DNA of 37,087 bases from Pseudomonadota bacterium (GTDB taxonomy: Bacteria; Myxococcota_A; Bradymonadia; UBA4248): the NCBI GenBank assembly GCA_017421975.1, contig JAFOHE010000312.1, positions 1 to 37,087 on the forward strand, written 5' to 3'. The notes under the pieces were generated by a model. The model was not told the DNA's origin. It saw nothing but the letters and a program-made list of their open reading frames with translations, and made no database searches. Position numbers and translations under genes: made by a program. Shown one piece after another: positions 1 to 7,730 of this stretch (within the stretch, counting starts at the first letter, position 1; each line of letters starts with the position of its first letter).

Positions 1-120
1 GAAAAAGGCATGGAAAAAGGCATGGAAAAAGGCATGGAAAAAGGCATGGAAAAAGGCATGGAAAAAGGCATGGAAAAAGGCATGGAAAAAGGCAGGGAAG
101 AAGGCAGGGAAGAAGGCATG
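1..120 (+). repeat. 12-bp coding microsatellite, ten units
   Basis: GAAAAAGGCATG is repeated exactly seven times (1-84) and is followed by three variant units (85-120). Because the unit is 12 bp, gain or loss of units keeps the reading frame and only changes the length of the EKGM tail. Confidence 0.9.
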
Positions 121-261
121 GTTAAAATATTGACTCAGTTTATGGCACAAACGCACCAAAGTGCTGAAGCCATCACGGCTCAATTAGACATTTCGCCAGA
201 GGAACGTGGTCGTTTGCTGGGTTTGTTAAAGGCGTCATCTTCGTTGACCACGAATGCGTGA
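1..261 (+). CDS. C-terminal part of an Rpn-type PD-(D/E)XK nuclease/transposase-like protein (5' end outside window)
   Basis: The reading frame is open from base 1, so the gene begins outside the window and only the last 86 codons are seen. It opens with a run of EKGM units followed by REEGREEG, then a short helical end (KILTQFMAQTHQSAEAITAQ, then LDISPEERGRLLGLL). In the Rpn / PDDEXK_2 transposase-like family, the nuclease domain is commonly followed by just this kind of charged Glu-Lys-Gly repeat tail, which is why I place it there. The nuclease core itself is not visible, so activity cannot be judged. Any protein with a tandem-repeat tail remains possible. The tail is encoded by a 12-bp DNA repeat that could change length by slippage. 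Confidence 0.6.
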   Translation, partial: EKGMEKGMEKGMEKGMEKGMEKGMEKGMEKGREEGREEGMVKILTQFMAQTHQSAEAITAQLDISPEERGRLLGLLKASSSLTTNA

Positions 262-406
262 GCGGTATTTCGAACGTTGAGTGTGTTTAATGAATGTGCA
301 TTGTTTGGCTTATGCATAGGGAATTGTATGAGGGACGATCTGAGGAACGTCCCTTTTTTCATAATAGCCGTGTGTATTGTGTGTGTTGCGCTAAAGCTAA
401 GCAATG

Positions 407-520
407 TGGGGGCGTTGCGGGGGCGTTGCCCCCGCAGAGGGGGGCGCGGCGTATATTTTGTCGAGACGTGCGGAAGGCACTTTCGACAAAATATAGCCGC
501 GTGGGGGGAGACATCCCCCA
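407..520 (+). repeat. Composite three-hairpin intergenic element, copy 1
   Basis: Three hairpins lie in a row. Hairpin A is TGCGGGGGC (416-424) with GCCCCCGCA (428-436). Hairpin B is CGCGGC + GTATATTTTGTCGA (445-464) with TCGACAAAATATA + GCCGCG (483-501); the G of the GTAT side has no partner. Hairpin C is GGGGGA (504-509) with TCCCCC (514-519) around a GACA loop. The same layout recurs at 7348-7460, 8381-8455, 13291-13441 and 20271-20350. The element fills most of the 262-664 gene-free gap. The short reading frames across it follow the palindromes and look spurious. Confidence 0.85.
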
Positions 521-664
521 ACTCGTTTTAACGCATGAAGGTATTTCACAAAACGGTTGCCTTTGCCTCTAAAAAGGCAGATAAGTGCAGGTTAAATCGT
601 CGGAATGGCATTTTGGCCATGCTGTTTGAATGTTTTACAAGTTTTATAAGAGCAGAGTGAGAAT

Positions 665-1651
665 ATGGCAAACGAGCGTCGTTCATTTGGTTCAAATCGA
701 GACCATCGGGAGAATTATGGCGAGGAGCGATATCGTCATCACGATACATCTGAGCGCGTGATGTATGATGCGGAGTGTGAGCAGTGTCATGCGGCTTTTC
801 AGGTGCCGTTTCAGCCGGAGCCTGGGCGTACCATATTATGTCGTGACTGTTTGAGAGCGGCGCGGGAACGTGGTGACGGTTATCGGCAGGAGCGTCGTGA
901 TCATGGTCAGAACGCGCACAGGGAGCGTAGCGACAGAAGTTTTGAGCATCGTCATAATCGTGAACCGCGAGAGGTTCAGCAATACGATATTATTTGCAGC
1001 CACTGTGGGAAGCAGGCGACCGTTCCATTTAAACCGTATGAGGGAAGCGTCGTTCTTTGTCAGGAATGTATGAATAATCCGCACGTGTCGCGCGTCGGTG
1101 GGAAGATTTTACACACGATTATTTGTGCGGTATGTGGCCGTGAAAACAAGGTTCCCTTTATGCCGGATCCAGGTAGTCGCGTTTTGTGTCGCGAGTGCCA
1201 CAGAGCGGAACAGGAGCGTAAGCAGCGGTCGAGGGATTATTATGCGAAGCACCATCCGTCAGTGATCAACAACACGAAAGTACGCATTGAAATTACGTGT
1301 GAGAAATGCGGCAATACGGATACTTTGCCGTTCGTACCAAAGACGCACGGGCCGATTTTGTGTCGAAAATGTGCGGAACAGACGTTTGGTGAATCGTGGG
1401 CGAAGCGCAATCGGATGGGTGCAAGAGAGTATCCGTTTACATGTGCGCGATGTGGCGCAGAAGATTTTGTTCCCTTCCGTCCTGCGGAGAATCAGGCGCT
1501 TTTGTGCAAACATTGTCTGAATGATCAGGCCGTTTTGCGTCACAACGACGGAAAGACGCATTTTAAGAATGGCCTTTGTATTCGGCAACGACCAGAAAGC
1601 GACGTGGCTATGACGGAGACAGAAGCAGAGCAGGACATGACACAGGCATGA
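665..1651 (+). CDS. Protein with five CxxC-x17-CxxC zinc-ribbon domains
   Basis: 328 residues; ATG preceded by GAGTGAG. Five copies of one small domain are visible, each with two CxxC pairs exactly 17 residues apart and a central PFxP motif: CEQC/CRDC, CSHC/CQEC, CAVC/CREC, CEKC/CRKC and CARC/CKHC. This matches the CxxC-x17-CxxC zinc-ribbon family, usually found as one or two copies in small proteins of many phyla. Each copy should bind one zinc ion through four cysteines. The linkers are rich in Arg, His and Glu, which suits nucleic-acid or ribosome contact, but no function is established and I infer none. There is no signal peptide, so it is probably cytoplasmic. The next gene starts 168 bases downstream behind its own promoter-like sequence. 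Confidence 0.8.
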   Translation: MANERRSFGSNRDHRENYGEERYRHHDTSERVMYDAECEQCHAAFQVPFQPEPGRTILCRDCLRAARERGDGYRQERRDHGQNAHRERSDRSFEHRHNREPREVQQYDIICSHCGKQATVPFKPYEGSVVLCQECMNNPHVSRVGGKILHTIICAVCGRENKVPFMPDPGSRVLCRECHRAEQERKQRSRDYYAKHHPSVINNTKVRIEITCEKCGNTDTLPFVPKTHGPILCRKCAEQTFGESWAKRNRMGAREYPFTCARCGAEDFVPFRPAENQALLCKHCLNDQAVLRHNDGKTHFKNGLCIRQRPESDVAMTETEAEQDMTQA

Positions 1652-1696
1652 TCTGTCGTTTGCAAAAGTGACAGGCGTTTGAGCGCACGGATTATT

Positions 1697-1724
1697 TTGC
1701 GTAAACTTGCAGATAAAGTATAAG
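1697..1724 (+). promoter_or_regulatory. Candidate sigma-70-type promoter for the first OmpA gene
   Basis: TTGCGT (1697-1702) and TATAAG (1719-1724) are 16 bases apart. Transcription would begin near 1731 and give an untranslated leader of about 90 bases before the ATG at 1820. Confidence 0.4.
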
Positions 1725-1819
1725 CAGACAGTTATTTTGCATGGCGAGAAAACGTCACTGGGCGAGGTATCGTTCATGCATCCGGGAAACATACGGCGAA
1801 GCGTACACAGGACAAACCA

Positions 1820-3685
1820 ATGATAAGAAAAAAATTACGATTATTGATGATGACTGCGTTGGCAACCATGACGACATTTTCGACGGTCGCCGTGGCGGAG
1901 ACTGGAAATGGTGGAACGTCATTGCCGGAGCGGGTCAGTGCTAATGGAAAGTACGAATTTAAACCGTCCTGGAGCATCGGTATCCAGTATGGCGTGACGT
2001 TTACGGATTTGGATAATTGGAACAGGAATCTCCTGATTCCTGGTGCGACGAATACGTATGATGTTGATGTGCTTGCGAACCATGAGCTTTATGGCGAATG
2101 GTCGCCGGTAGAAGGTTTCCGGATGAGCATCTTCGGTGGTTATCAGTCACTGTACATCAAGGAAACGGGTTTCAGTTATTATTATGGTGGTATTGAACCA
2201 GCGTGGGCGGCGCGTAGGTCGTTTTATGAATTGGCTGTCGGCCTTGGTGTCGGTTATGGCGGTTCGACGGTTGATACCAACCACGGCGATATGAATGGTC
2301 ATGGCTTGATGCTTCGTCCATTTGTGGAAGCGCGTTTTTATCCGAGTGAAATTTTTGCCATCTATCTTCGCCTTGCTTTTCAGTACTACAAAGAATTCGG
2401 TCTTGAAGCGAATGACTGGGTGAAGTCAGCGGATGTGAATGGCAGCGTGGATACAGACGATCTTCATTATGCGGGGCCGAATGTATCGATTGGTGTGCGT
2501 TTTGGCAGCTTCCCAGCACCGGTTTGTGCAATTGGTGACCAAGATGGGGACGGCGTATTGGACGATGTCGATGCCTGTAACGATGTGCGTGGCGAAGCCG
2601 CATATTATGGTTGCCCGAATCCCGATGTGGATGGTGACGGATATTGTGATGCCTGGGTTGCACAGAAAGGCCTTCAGAAGGATTTCGAACCCGTATGCAT
2701 TGGCTCGGATAAGTGTCCGAACGACGCAGAGGATGCCGATGGCTTCGAGGATGAGGATGGTTGTCCTGAACCTGATAATGACAAGGACGGCATTTGTGAT
2801 CCGTGGGTATCTGAACTCGGCATGGCAGAAAAATATGCAGATGTCTGCAAGGGCGCGGACAAGTGCGCGAATGAGGCCGAAGATTATGATGATGTCACGG
2901 ATGAGGACGGTTGTCCGGATCCCGATAATGACAAGGATGGTTTCTGTGATCCGTGGGTAGCGGAACAGGGATTGGCCGAGAAATATGCGAATGTCTGCCA
3001 TGACAAGGATTTCTGTCCGTATAAGGGCGACCTTGATCCGAACCTTTATGGCTGTGGTGATCCCGATGGCGATCAGGATGGCTATTGTGAAGCCTGGGTT
3101 TATGAGAACAAGCTTGAAGGTTTGTTCCCGAAATGTCTTGGCATGGATCGATGCCCCGACGAGAAGGGTTCGGCGCCACGTGGCTGTATTCCACGACGTG
3201 TTGAAGTCACGGAAGCGGCGATTGAAATTCATGACATGATCAATTTCGATGTCAACAAGGCGACGATCAAGAAGAATTCCGATAGCCTTCTCAATGAGAT
3301 CGCCGAAGTCTTTAAGCAGAATCCCCAGATCAAGAAGGTTTCGATCGAAGGACACACGGATCTCAGCGGCAATGCCAAGAAAAATCAGAAGTTGTCTGAG
3401 AATCGTGCGAAAGCAGTCATGGATCGTCTGATCAAACTCGGCGTCGAGCCTGAGCGCATGACTTATGCAGGCTTTGGATCATCGAGGCCAGTAGAACCGC
3501 TTGCCAAGGGACAGAAAAAAGAGACGAAAGCACAGGCGGCGAAGAACCGTCGTGTTGAGTTCAACATCGTTGAGCAAGAACAAGTGAAGAAAAAAATGAC
3601 GGTTCAGGAAGCGAGAGCTGCAGGGTATCAGAAAGATCAGGTTCAGGCACTTGATAAGAATGGTAATATGATTGAGAAAAAGTGA
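1820..3685 (+). CDS. OmpA-family outer membrane protein with Cys-containing thrombospondin-3 repeats
   Basis: 621 residues; start chosen by AGGA seven bases upstream and the signal peptide that follows (about 1-26, ending AVA). Residues about 40-235 are rich in aromatic, alternating strands and look like an eight-strand-type barrel. Residues about 236-455 hold Asp-rich calcium-binding repeats (DQDGDGVLDD, then units with PDNDKDG and CDPWV), each with paired cysteines. Residues about 460-590 are an OmpA-like peptidoglycan-binding domain, with INFD, EGHTDLSG and NQKLSENRAKAV. It should tie the outer membrane to the cell wall, with the calcium repeats as a stiff periplasmic spacer. Its nearest relative is the next gene (4039-6429). 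The last 40 residues are charged and carry no known motif. Confidence 0.9.
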   Translation: MIRKKLRLLMMTALATMTTFSTVAVAETGNGGTSLPERVSANGKYEFKPSWSIGIQYGVTFTDLDNWNRNLLIPGATNTYDVDVLANHELYGEWSPVEGFRMSIFGGYQSLYIKETGFSYYYGGIEPAWAARRSFYELAVGLGVGYGGSTVDTNHGDMNGHGLMLRPFVEARFYPSEIFAIYLRLAFQYYKEFGLEANDWVKSADVNGSVDTDDLHYAGPNVSIGVRFGSFPAPVCAIGDQDGDGVLDDVDACNDVRGEAAYYGCPNPDVDGDGYCDAWVAQKGLQKDFEPVCIGSDKCPNDAEDADGFEDEDGCPEPDNDKDGICDPWVSELGMAEKYADVCKGADKCANEAEDYDDVTDEDGCPDPDNDKDGFCDPWVAEQGLAEKYANVCHDKDFCPYKGDLDPNLYGCGDPDGDQDGYCEAWVYENKLEGLFPKCLGMDRCPDEKGSAPRGCIPRRVEVTEAAIEIHDMINFDVNKATIKKNSDSLLNEIAEVFKQNPQIKKVSIEGHTDLSGNAKKNQKLSENRAKAVMDRLIKLGVEPERMTYAGFGSSRPVEPLAKGQKKETKAQAAKNRRVEFNIVEQEQVKKKMTVQEARAAGYQKDQVQALDKNGNMIEKK

Positions 3686-3706
3686 TCACCAACGTCAGCG
3701 TTTTTT

Positions 3707-3728
3707 GTGAGCCCGAATGTGGGCTCAC
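3707..3728. terminator. Hairpin after the first OmpA gene
   Basis: GTGAGCCC (3707-3714) pairs perfectly with GGGCTCAC (3721-3728) around a six-base loop, 21 bases after the stop codon. A T6 run lies on the 5' side rather than the 3' side, so as a plus-strand intrinsic terminator it is atypical. It may instead protect the transcript end. Confidence 0.4.
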
Positions 3729-3994
3729 GGATACGTGAAGCGGTGTTTGAAATTTCTTCGCAGATATGAATGATTTTCATTCACGCAATTGGATGAATGA
3801 ATCAGAATGTTTCCGAGTGACCGTAATTAGGGAAAGACGAAGGATTGCGCGATTTGTTTGGGATAGAAGAGACATAAACTTGCGCATTTTTTGAAATTGT
3901 TATAGAAGGTAACATTGGATTTTTGGCGTAACTATGGTCAAAAAGGGCCGAATTAAGTAGGACGTCTTTAACTAGAATGTGCTTTAAGCACGAA

Positions 3995-4034
3995 TGGTAT
4001 AATCTCCCGTTTAAGACGGGGTAACACAGGGAAG
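3995..4034 (+). promoter_or_regulatory. Extended -10 promoter, leader hairpin and RBS of the second OmpA gene
   Basis: TGGTATAAT (3995-4003) is a TGn-extended consensus -10 box; no good -35 box lies at the usual distance. At about the expected start of transcription, CCCGT (4006-4010) pairs with ACGGG (4016-4020) to form a small 5' hairpin. AGGGAAG (4028-4034) is the ribosome binding site for the ATG at 4039. Confidence 0.6.
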
Positions 4035-4038
4035 TAAT

Positions 4039-6429
4039 ATGCGAAAAACTTTGCGATTTATGCTCGTTGCTGCGATGGCTGCAATGACGATGTTTTCTGC
4101 CAACGCCATGGCAGATGATGGCGATCAGTCCAAACCGGCAGCTGAGAAACGCGTCAGCGCGAATGGCAATTATCAATTCCATCCGTCTTGGGGTATTGGT
4201 CTTCAGTATGGATTGACCTTTACGGAGATGGAGAACTGGAATGATTATCTTTGGAAACCTGCGAAACATAATTATTATGATGTGAATTTCGTAGCGGACC
4301 ATGAGCTCTATGGTGAATGGACGCCGGTCGAAGGTTTCCGTATCAGTCTTTTTGCCGGATTCCAGTCGCTCTACATTTCGAATCCTGGGTTTAGCTATAT
4401 TTACGGCGGTCTTGAACCGGCCTTTAGTGTACGTCGCTCGTTCTATGAATTTGCAGTCGGTCTTGGCCTCGCTTACGGTGGCTCGATTTTCGACAGCGAT
4501 TTGGGTGACATTGACGGTCATGGTCTTTTGGTTCGTCCGTTTATCGAGGCTCGTTTCTATCCGTGCGACATTTTTGCGATTTATCTGCGCTTAGCCTTCT
4601 CATACTACAAAGAATTTGGTGCTGATTTGCCGGATGATTTCAAGGGCGACAAAGACGCAGCTGATATGGACAAACTTTCGTATGCTGGTCCGAACCTGGC
4701 CCTCGGCTTCCGTTTCGGTAGCTATGCAACGCCTGTTGTCGTCGTTCCGGATACCGATGGTGATGGTGTCCTCGATGATATCGACGATTGCAAAGATGTT
4801 TCCGGCGAAGAGAAGTTCAACGGTTGCCCGAATCCCGATAGTGACAGCGATGGCGTCTGCGATCCATGGGTCGTCGAAAATGGCCTTCAGGAAGCGTTTG
4901 CAAGCGTCTGCAAAGGCTCTGATAAATGCGTTGATGGCTCCGAAGACAAAGACGGCTTCGAAGATGAAGATGGTTGCCCCGATGTCGATAACGATGCCGA
5001 TGGTATCTGCGATCCTTGGGTTGCTGCAAACGGTCTTTCCGATAAATATGCCGATGTCTGCACCGGTTCCGATAAGAGTCCCGATGAAGGTGAAGACCTC
5101 GATGGCTTCCAGGATGACGATGGAACGCCGGATCCCGATAACGATAGTGACGGTCTCTGCGATCCTTGGGTTTCCGAAAAAGGTCTTGCCGACAAATATG
5201 CTGCGGTCTGCAAAGCTGTTGATCTCTGCCCGAACTATAGCTCGACTGTTCCCAATACGTATGGTTGCGGTGATCCCGATCCCGATGGTGACGGTTACTG
5301 CGATCCTTGGGTCTACAATGAGAATCTCCAGTCCTACTTCCCGCAGTGCAAGGGTCTTGACCGTTGCCCGAACGAGAAAGGTACGGATAGCAAGGGTTGT
5401 ATTCCCCGCCGTGTTGAAGTTACCGAAGCTGCCATCGAAATCCACGATGCCATTAACTTTGCTTCCGGCAAAGCCGTCATCGCGAAAAGTTCCGATGCTC
5501 TCATCGCTGAAATCGCCGACGTCTTCAAACAGAATCCCCAGATCAAGAAAGTCTCGATCGAAGGACATACCGATCTTAGCGGCAACGCAAAGAAGAATCA
5601 GAAACTCTCCGAAGACCGCGCTAAGGCCGTCATGGATCGTCTCATCAAACTCGGCGTCGAAGCTGATCGCCTGACCTCTAAGGGCTTTGGTTCCTCGAAA
5701 CCGGTGGAACCGCTTGCTAAGGGACAGAAGAAAGAGACGAAGGAACAGGCCGCCAAGAATCGTCGCGTCGAATTCAATATCGTTGAACAGGAAGAAGTCA
5801 AAACGACGATGACTGTTCAGGAAGCACGTGCTGCTGGTTATGATCGTTCACAGGTCAAAACGTTGACGGCTGCTGAATCCGCTGCTGCTGCTGAAGAAGA
5901 AAAAGCTGCTGCCGAAAAGAAGGCCGCTGAAGAAAAAGCTGCTGCCGATAAGAAAGCTGCTGAAGATAAAGTAGCTGCTGCTAAACAGGCTGCTGCCGAT
6001 AAGGCTGAAGCCGAAAAGAAAGCTGCTGAAGAAAAGAAAGCTGCTGCTGAAAAAGCCGCTGCTGACAAGAAAGCTGCTGCTGAAAAAGCCGCTGCTGAGA
6101 AGAAAGCTGCTGCTGAAAAAGCCGCTGCCGAAAAGAAAGCTGCTGCCGAAAAGAAAGCTGCTGAAAAGGCTGCTGCTGCAGAGAAGAAAGCCGCTGATGC
6201 TAAGGCTGCTGCAGAGAAGAAAGCCGCTGATGCTAAGGCTGCTGCAGAGAAGAAAGCCAAAGCTGCTGCCGATAAAGCCGCTGCCGATAAAGCCGCTGCA
6301 GAGAAGAAAGCCAAAGCCGCTGCTGACAAAGCTGCTGCCGATAAAGCCGCTGCAGAGAAGAAAGCCGAAGAGGCCAAGAAGAAAGCTGAGGCTAAGGCCA
6401 AAGCTGCTGCTGCCGCTTCCAAGAAATAA
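4039..6429 (+). CDS. OmpA-family outer membrane protein with thrombospondin-3 repeats and a TolA-like Ala/Lys/Glu tail
   Basis: 796 residues; signal peptide about 1-26 (SANAMA). The order matches its upstream paralogue: barrel-like region (about 40-235), TSP3-type calcium repeats with a roughly 50-residue period (about 237-450), then an OmpA domain (about 455-585; GHTDLSG, NQKLSEDRAKAV). It differs in two ways. One repeat has lost both of its paired cysteines (DKS and DGT in place of DKC and DGC). After residue about 610, some 185 residues of almost pure Ala, Lys, Glu and Asp follow, predicted as one long charged helix like the middle part of TolA. The tail could span the periplasm or bind the cell wall; this is inference. 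A strong terminator follows. The two genes come from a tandem duplication. Confidence 0.9.
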   Translation: MRKTLRFMLVAAMAAMTMFSANAMADDGDQSKPAAEKRVSANGNYQFHPSWGIGLQYGLTFTEMENWNDYLWKPAKHNYYDVNFVADHELYGEWTPVEGFRISLFAGFQSLYISNPGFSYIYGGLEPAFSVRRSFYEFAVGLGLAYGGSIFDSDLGDIDGHGLLVRPFIEARFYPCDIFAIYLRLAFSYYKEFGADLPDDFKGDKDAADMDKLSYAGPNLALGFRFGSYATPVVVVPDTDGDGVLDDIDDCKDVSGEEKFNGCPNPDSDSDGVCDPWVVENGLQEAFASVCKGSDKCVDGSEDKDGFEDEDGCPDVDNDADGICDPWVAANGLSDKYADVCTGSDKSPDEGEDLDGFQDDDGTPDPDNDSDGLCDPWVSEKGLADKYAAVCKAVDLCPNYSSTVPNTYGCGDPDPDGDGYCDPWVYNENLQSYFPQCKGLDRCPNEKGTDSKGCIPRRVEVTEAAIEIHDAINFASGKAVIAKSSDALIAEIADVFKQNPQIKKVSIEGHTDLSGNAKKNQKLSEDRAKAVMDRLIKLGVEADRLTSKGFGSSKPVEPLAKGQKKETKEQAAKNRRVEFNIVEQEEVKTTMTVQEARAAGYDRSQVKTLTAAESAAAAEEEKAAAEKKAAEEKAAADKKAAEDKVAAAKQAAADKAEAEKKAAEEKKAAAEKAAADKKAAAEKAAAEKKAAAEKAAAEKKAAAEKKAAEKAAAAEKKAADAKAAAEKKAADAKAAAEKKAKAAADKAAADKAAAEKKAKAAADKAAADKAAAEKKAEEAKKKAEAKAKAAAAASKK
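5868..6426 (+). repeat. Low-complexity GCT/GCC-GAA/AAG coding repeat
   Basis: Imperfect tandem units encoding AAAEKKAAEKA-like sequence. One larger unit, encoding KKAADAKAAAE, is repeated almost exactly around 6184-6250, and another with KKAKAAADKAAADKAAAE recurs around 6255-6365. Such repeats can gain or lose units in frame. Confidence 0.85.
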
Positions 6430-6449
6430 GATCTTTAGGATCGCATAAC

Positions 6450-6483
6450 AAAAGCCTCGCCAGATTTTGGTGAGGCTTTTTTT
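6450..6483 (+). terminator. Rho-independent terminator of the second OmpA gene
   Basis: AAAAGCCTCGCCA and TGGTGAGGCTTTT form a 13-bp stem (one G-U pair) followed directly by a T run, 20 bases after the stop codon. Confidence 0.9.
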
Positions 6484-6657
6484 CTGCGCTCGGCGAGCGC
6501 ACGTTCACTCAATGTCCCGAATTGGCCTGGTCATGGGGATGAATATAGCCGAATTTCAAATATCCATTGCTGGCGAAATTTGAAGAACCCTGTACGAAAT
6601 CTTTGGTGATGATCAGAAATCGCTTTTTCGCCGCGATCGCAAGACGCGCGTTTCATC
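6484..6657. other. Gene-free gap between two convergent genes
   Basis: Lies between the terminators of the second OmpA gene (plus) and the small minus-strand gene at 6735-7187. I see no gene or clear structure in it. Confidence 0.5.
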
Positions 6658-6683
6658 AAAAAAAACGCATCCGAATGGATGCG
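6658..6683 (-). terminator. Rho-independent terminator of the minus-strand gene at 6735-7187
   Basis: Read on the minus strand, CGCATCC-ATTC-GGATGCG is followed by eight T. It lies about 50 bases after the gene's stop codon and faces the plus-strand terminator at 6450-6483. Confidence 0.8.
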
Positions 6684-6734
6684 CTTTCTGAAATTATAAA
6701 AGGCTTCTCACTTATCCATTGAAGCCATTACATT

Positions 6735-7187
6735 CTATCTGGTTGCCGGCTTATAGTAGATTTCCTTGATAAATTTCAGTGCTACTTCAAGGAATTCAAC
6801 AAGCGCGGGAAGCGGTATGTTCTCTACTTTTTCATTCAAAAGCCCATGACAATTAATCGGGCTGCTCTTGAGTTTGATGTCTTCGCGACTTTCGAGCCAA
6901 GCATTGATTTTGGCATTGAGTTCATTATCATTCTTGTTAGGATGGCATTGACCATAGAGCTTGACTTCGCCGTCCGTTGTAATATCCATGATGGCATAAC
7001 AAATCGAACCATAGCGGAAATTGATTCCGCCAGCAGCACCACCGCCAGCTGTAACTTTACAACCCAGGTTGCGTGCGTAGATCATCAACTTTTCGATGGC
7101 TTCACGGCGCTGTTTTCCACCTTTCTGCTCGGCCATTTTGATGACTTGAAGCTTGTCCTGCATCTTTTCTTTTTCAAGTTTATCCAC
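6735..7187 (-). CDS. Hypothetical small soluble protein (150 residues)
   Basis: I do not recognise the family. The start is taken as GTG at 7187 because GAGGAG sits just upstream on the minus strand; an ATG at 7250 would place that ribosome site inside the gene. The N-terminus is a charged helix (VDKLEKEKMQDKLQ), then a Gly-rich turn (TAGGGAAGGINFRYGS) and strands (CYAIMDITTDGEVKLYGQCHP), then a C-terminal helical part (PALVEFLEVALKFIKEIYY). There is no signal peptide or membrane segment. The alternating strand pattern suggests a compact alpha/beta fold. The gene stands alone with its own terminator, and repeat copy 2 lies upstream. Its start codon overlaps a TTATCCACA 9-mer (7180-7188), the DnaA-box consensus. 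Confidence 0.65.
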   Translation of the reverse strand: MDKLEKEKMQDKLQVIKMAEQKGGKQRREAIEKLMIYARNLGCKVTAGGGAAGGINFRYGSICYAIMDITTDGEVKLYGQCHPNKNDNELNAKINAWLESREDIKLKSSPINCHGLLNEKVENIPLPALVEFLEVALKFIKEIYYKPATR

Positions 7188-7347
7188 AGTTATTCTCCTC
7201 AACGTTGTATGGTAACGCGACAATTCAATAGACGCGCAATAGCTCAACAATGCTACATTATCTGAGGCTGTCTGTCGAGTTAAAAGCGCATATCTTTTGT
7301 AAAAAGAAGAGGAAATCCCATAAGCAGCGATGGCGTGCGATTGGGTC

Positions 7348-7460
7348 GGGGGAAAATCCCCCTACGCAGCTATGTATGTTTTGTCGGCGATGTATCGCCC
7401 ACAAAACATACATACGCCGCTACCCCCATTGCGGGGGACACCCCCGCAACGCCCCGCGTT
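7348..7460 (-). repeat. Composite three-hairpin intergenic element, copy 2 (reverse orientation)
   Basis: Order on the plus strand: hairpin C GGGGGA/TCCCCC (7348-7362); hairpin B TATGTATGTTTTGT (7371-7384) with ACAAAACATACATA (7401-7414) and the outer arms GCAGC/GCCGC, an unpaired C at 7415 marking the family bulge; hairpin A TGCGGGGG (7430-7437) with CCCCCGCA (7441-7448). The inner stem differs in sequence from copy 1 yet pairs just as well. Confidence 0.85.
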
Positions 7461-7613
7461 GTTTTGCTGATGGCAGCTCTTAGCTTGGAACGGCGAGGTT
7501 TCTTAGAAATAATCAATGATATGTAGGTGTAAAATTATCCCCCATGGTCGTTATGCCATTGAGATTGTCATTGTTACGCTTTTTTGTGAATGTTCGTGTA
7601 AAATAATACATTT

Positions 7614-7653
7614 TGCGCTTTGTTCACATAAAATGCGCTTTGTTCACATAAAA
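7614..7653 (+). repeat. 20-bp tandem direct repeat
   Basis: TGCGCTTTGTTCACATAAAA occurs twice with no gap (7614-7633 and 7634-7653). A looser relative (TTTTGTGAATGTTCGTGTAAAA) lies just upstream. It sits in the 7188-7730 gap beyond the 3' end of nadD. This could be a repeated protein-binding site; no target gene is evident. Confidence 0.8.
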
Positions 7654-7730
7654 TAAGAGGCCACATGAAGGGGGTATCGTGTGAATAGCGCATGCGTGCG
7701 GTTCATTCATAAAGAACAGGATGCCGTGGT

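Larger units (their letters stand above)
3686..4038. other. 353-base gene-free stretch between the OmpA paralogues
   Basis: Contains the hairpin at 3707-3728 and, near its end, the extended -10 promoter of the second OmpA gene. The AT-rich middle shows no credible gene. The one long antisense frame here runs on through the OmpA coding region and is a codon-bias shadow. Confidence 0.6.

Noticed and set aside
277-572. Two plus-strand reading frames and one minus-strand frame in the first intergenic gap
   Set aside because: They run through the palindromes of repeat copy 1, overlap each other and have no convincing ribosome sites.
2426-5568. Long minus-strand frames (2426-3355, 4600-5568) across the OmpA genes
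   Set aside because: They are shadows of the Asp-rich repeats: GAT/GAC codons read backwards give Ile/Val codons without stops. The translations are low-complexity Ile/Val/Arg.
5838-6422. Ala/Ser-rich minus-strand frame opposite the OmpA tail
   Set aside because: Antisense of the Ala/Lys/Glu repeat; no start context and no independent signal.
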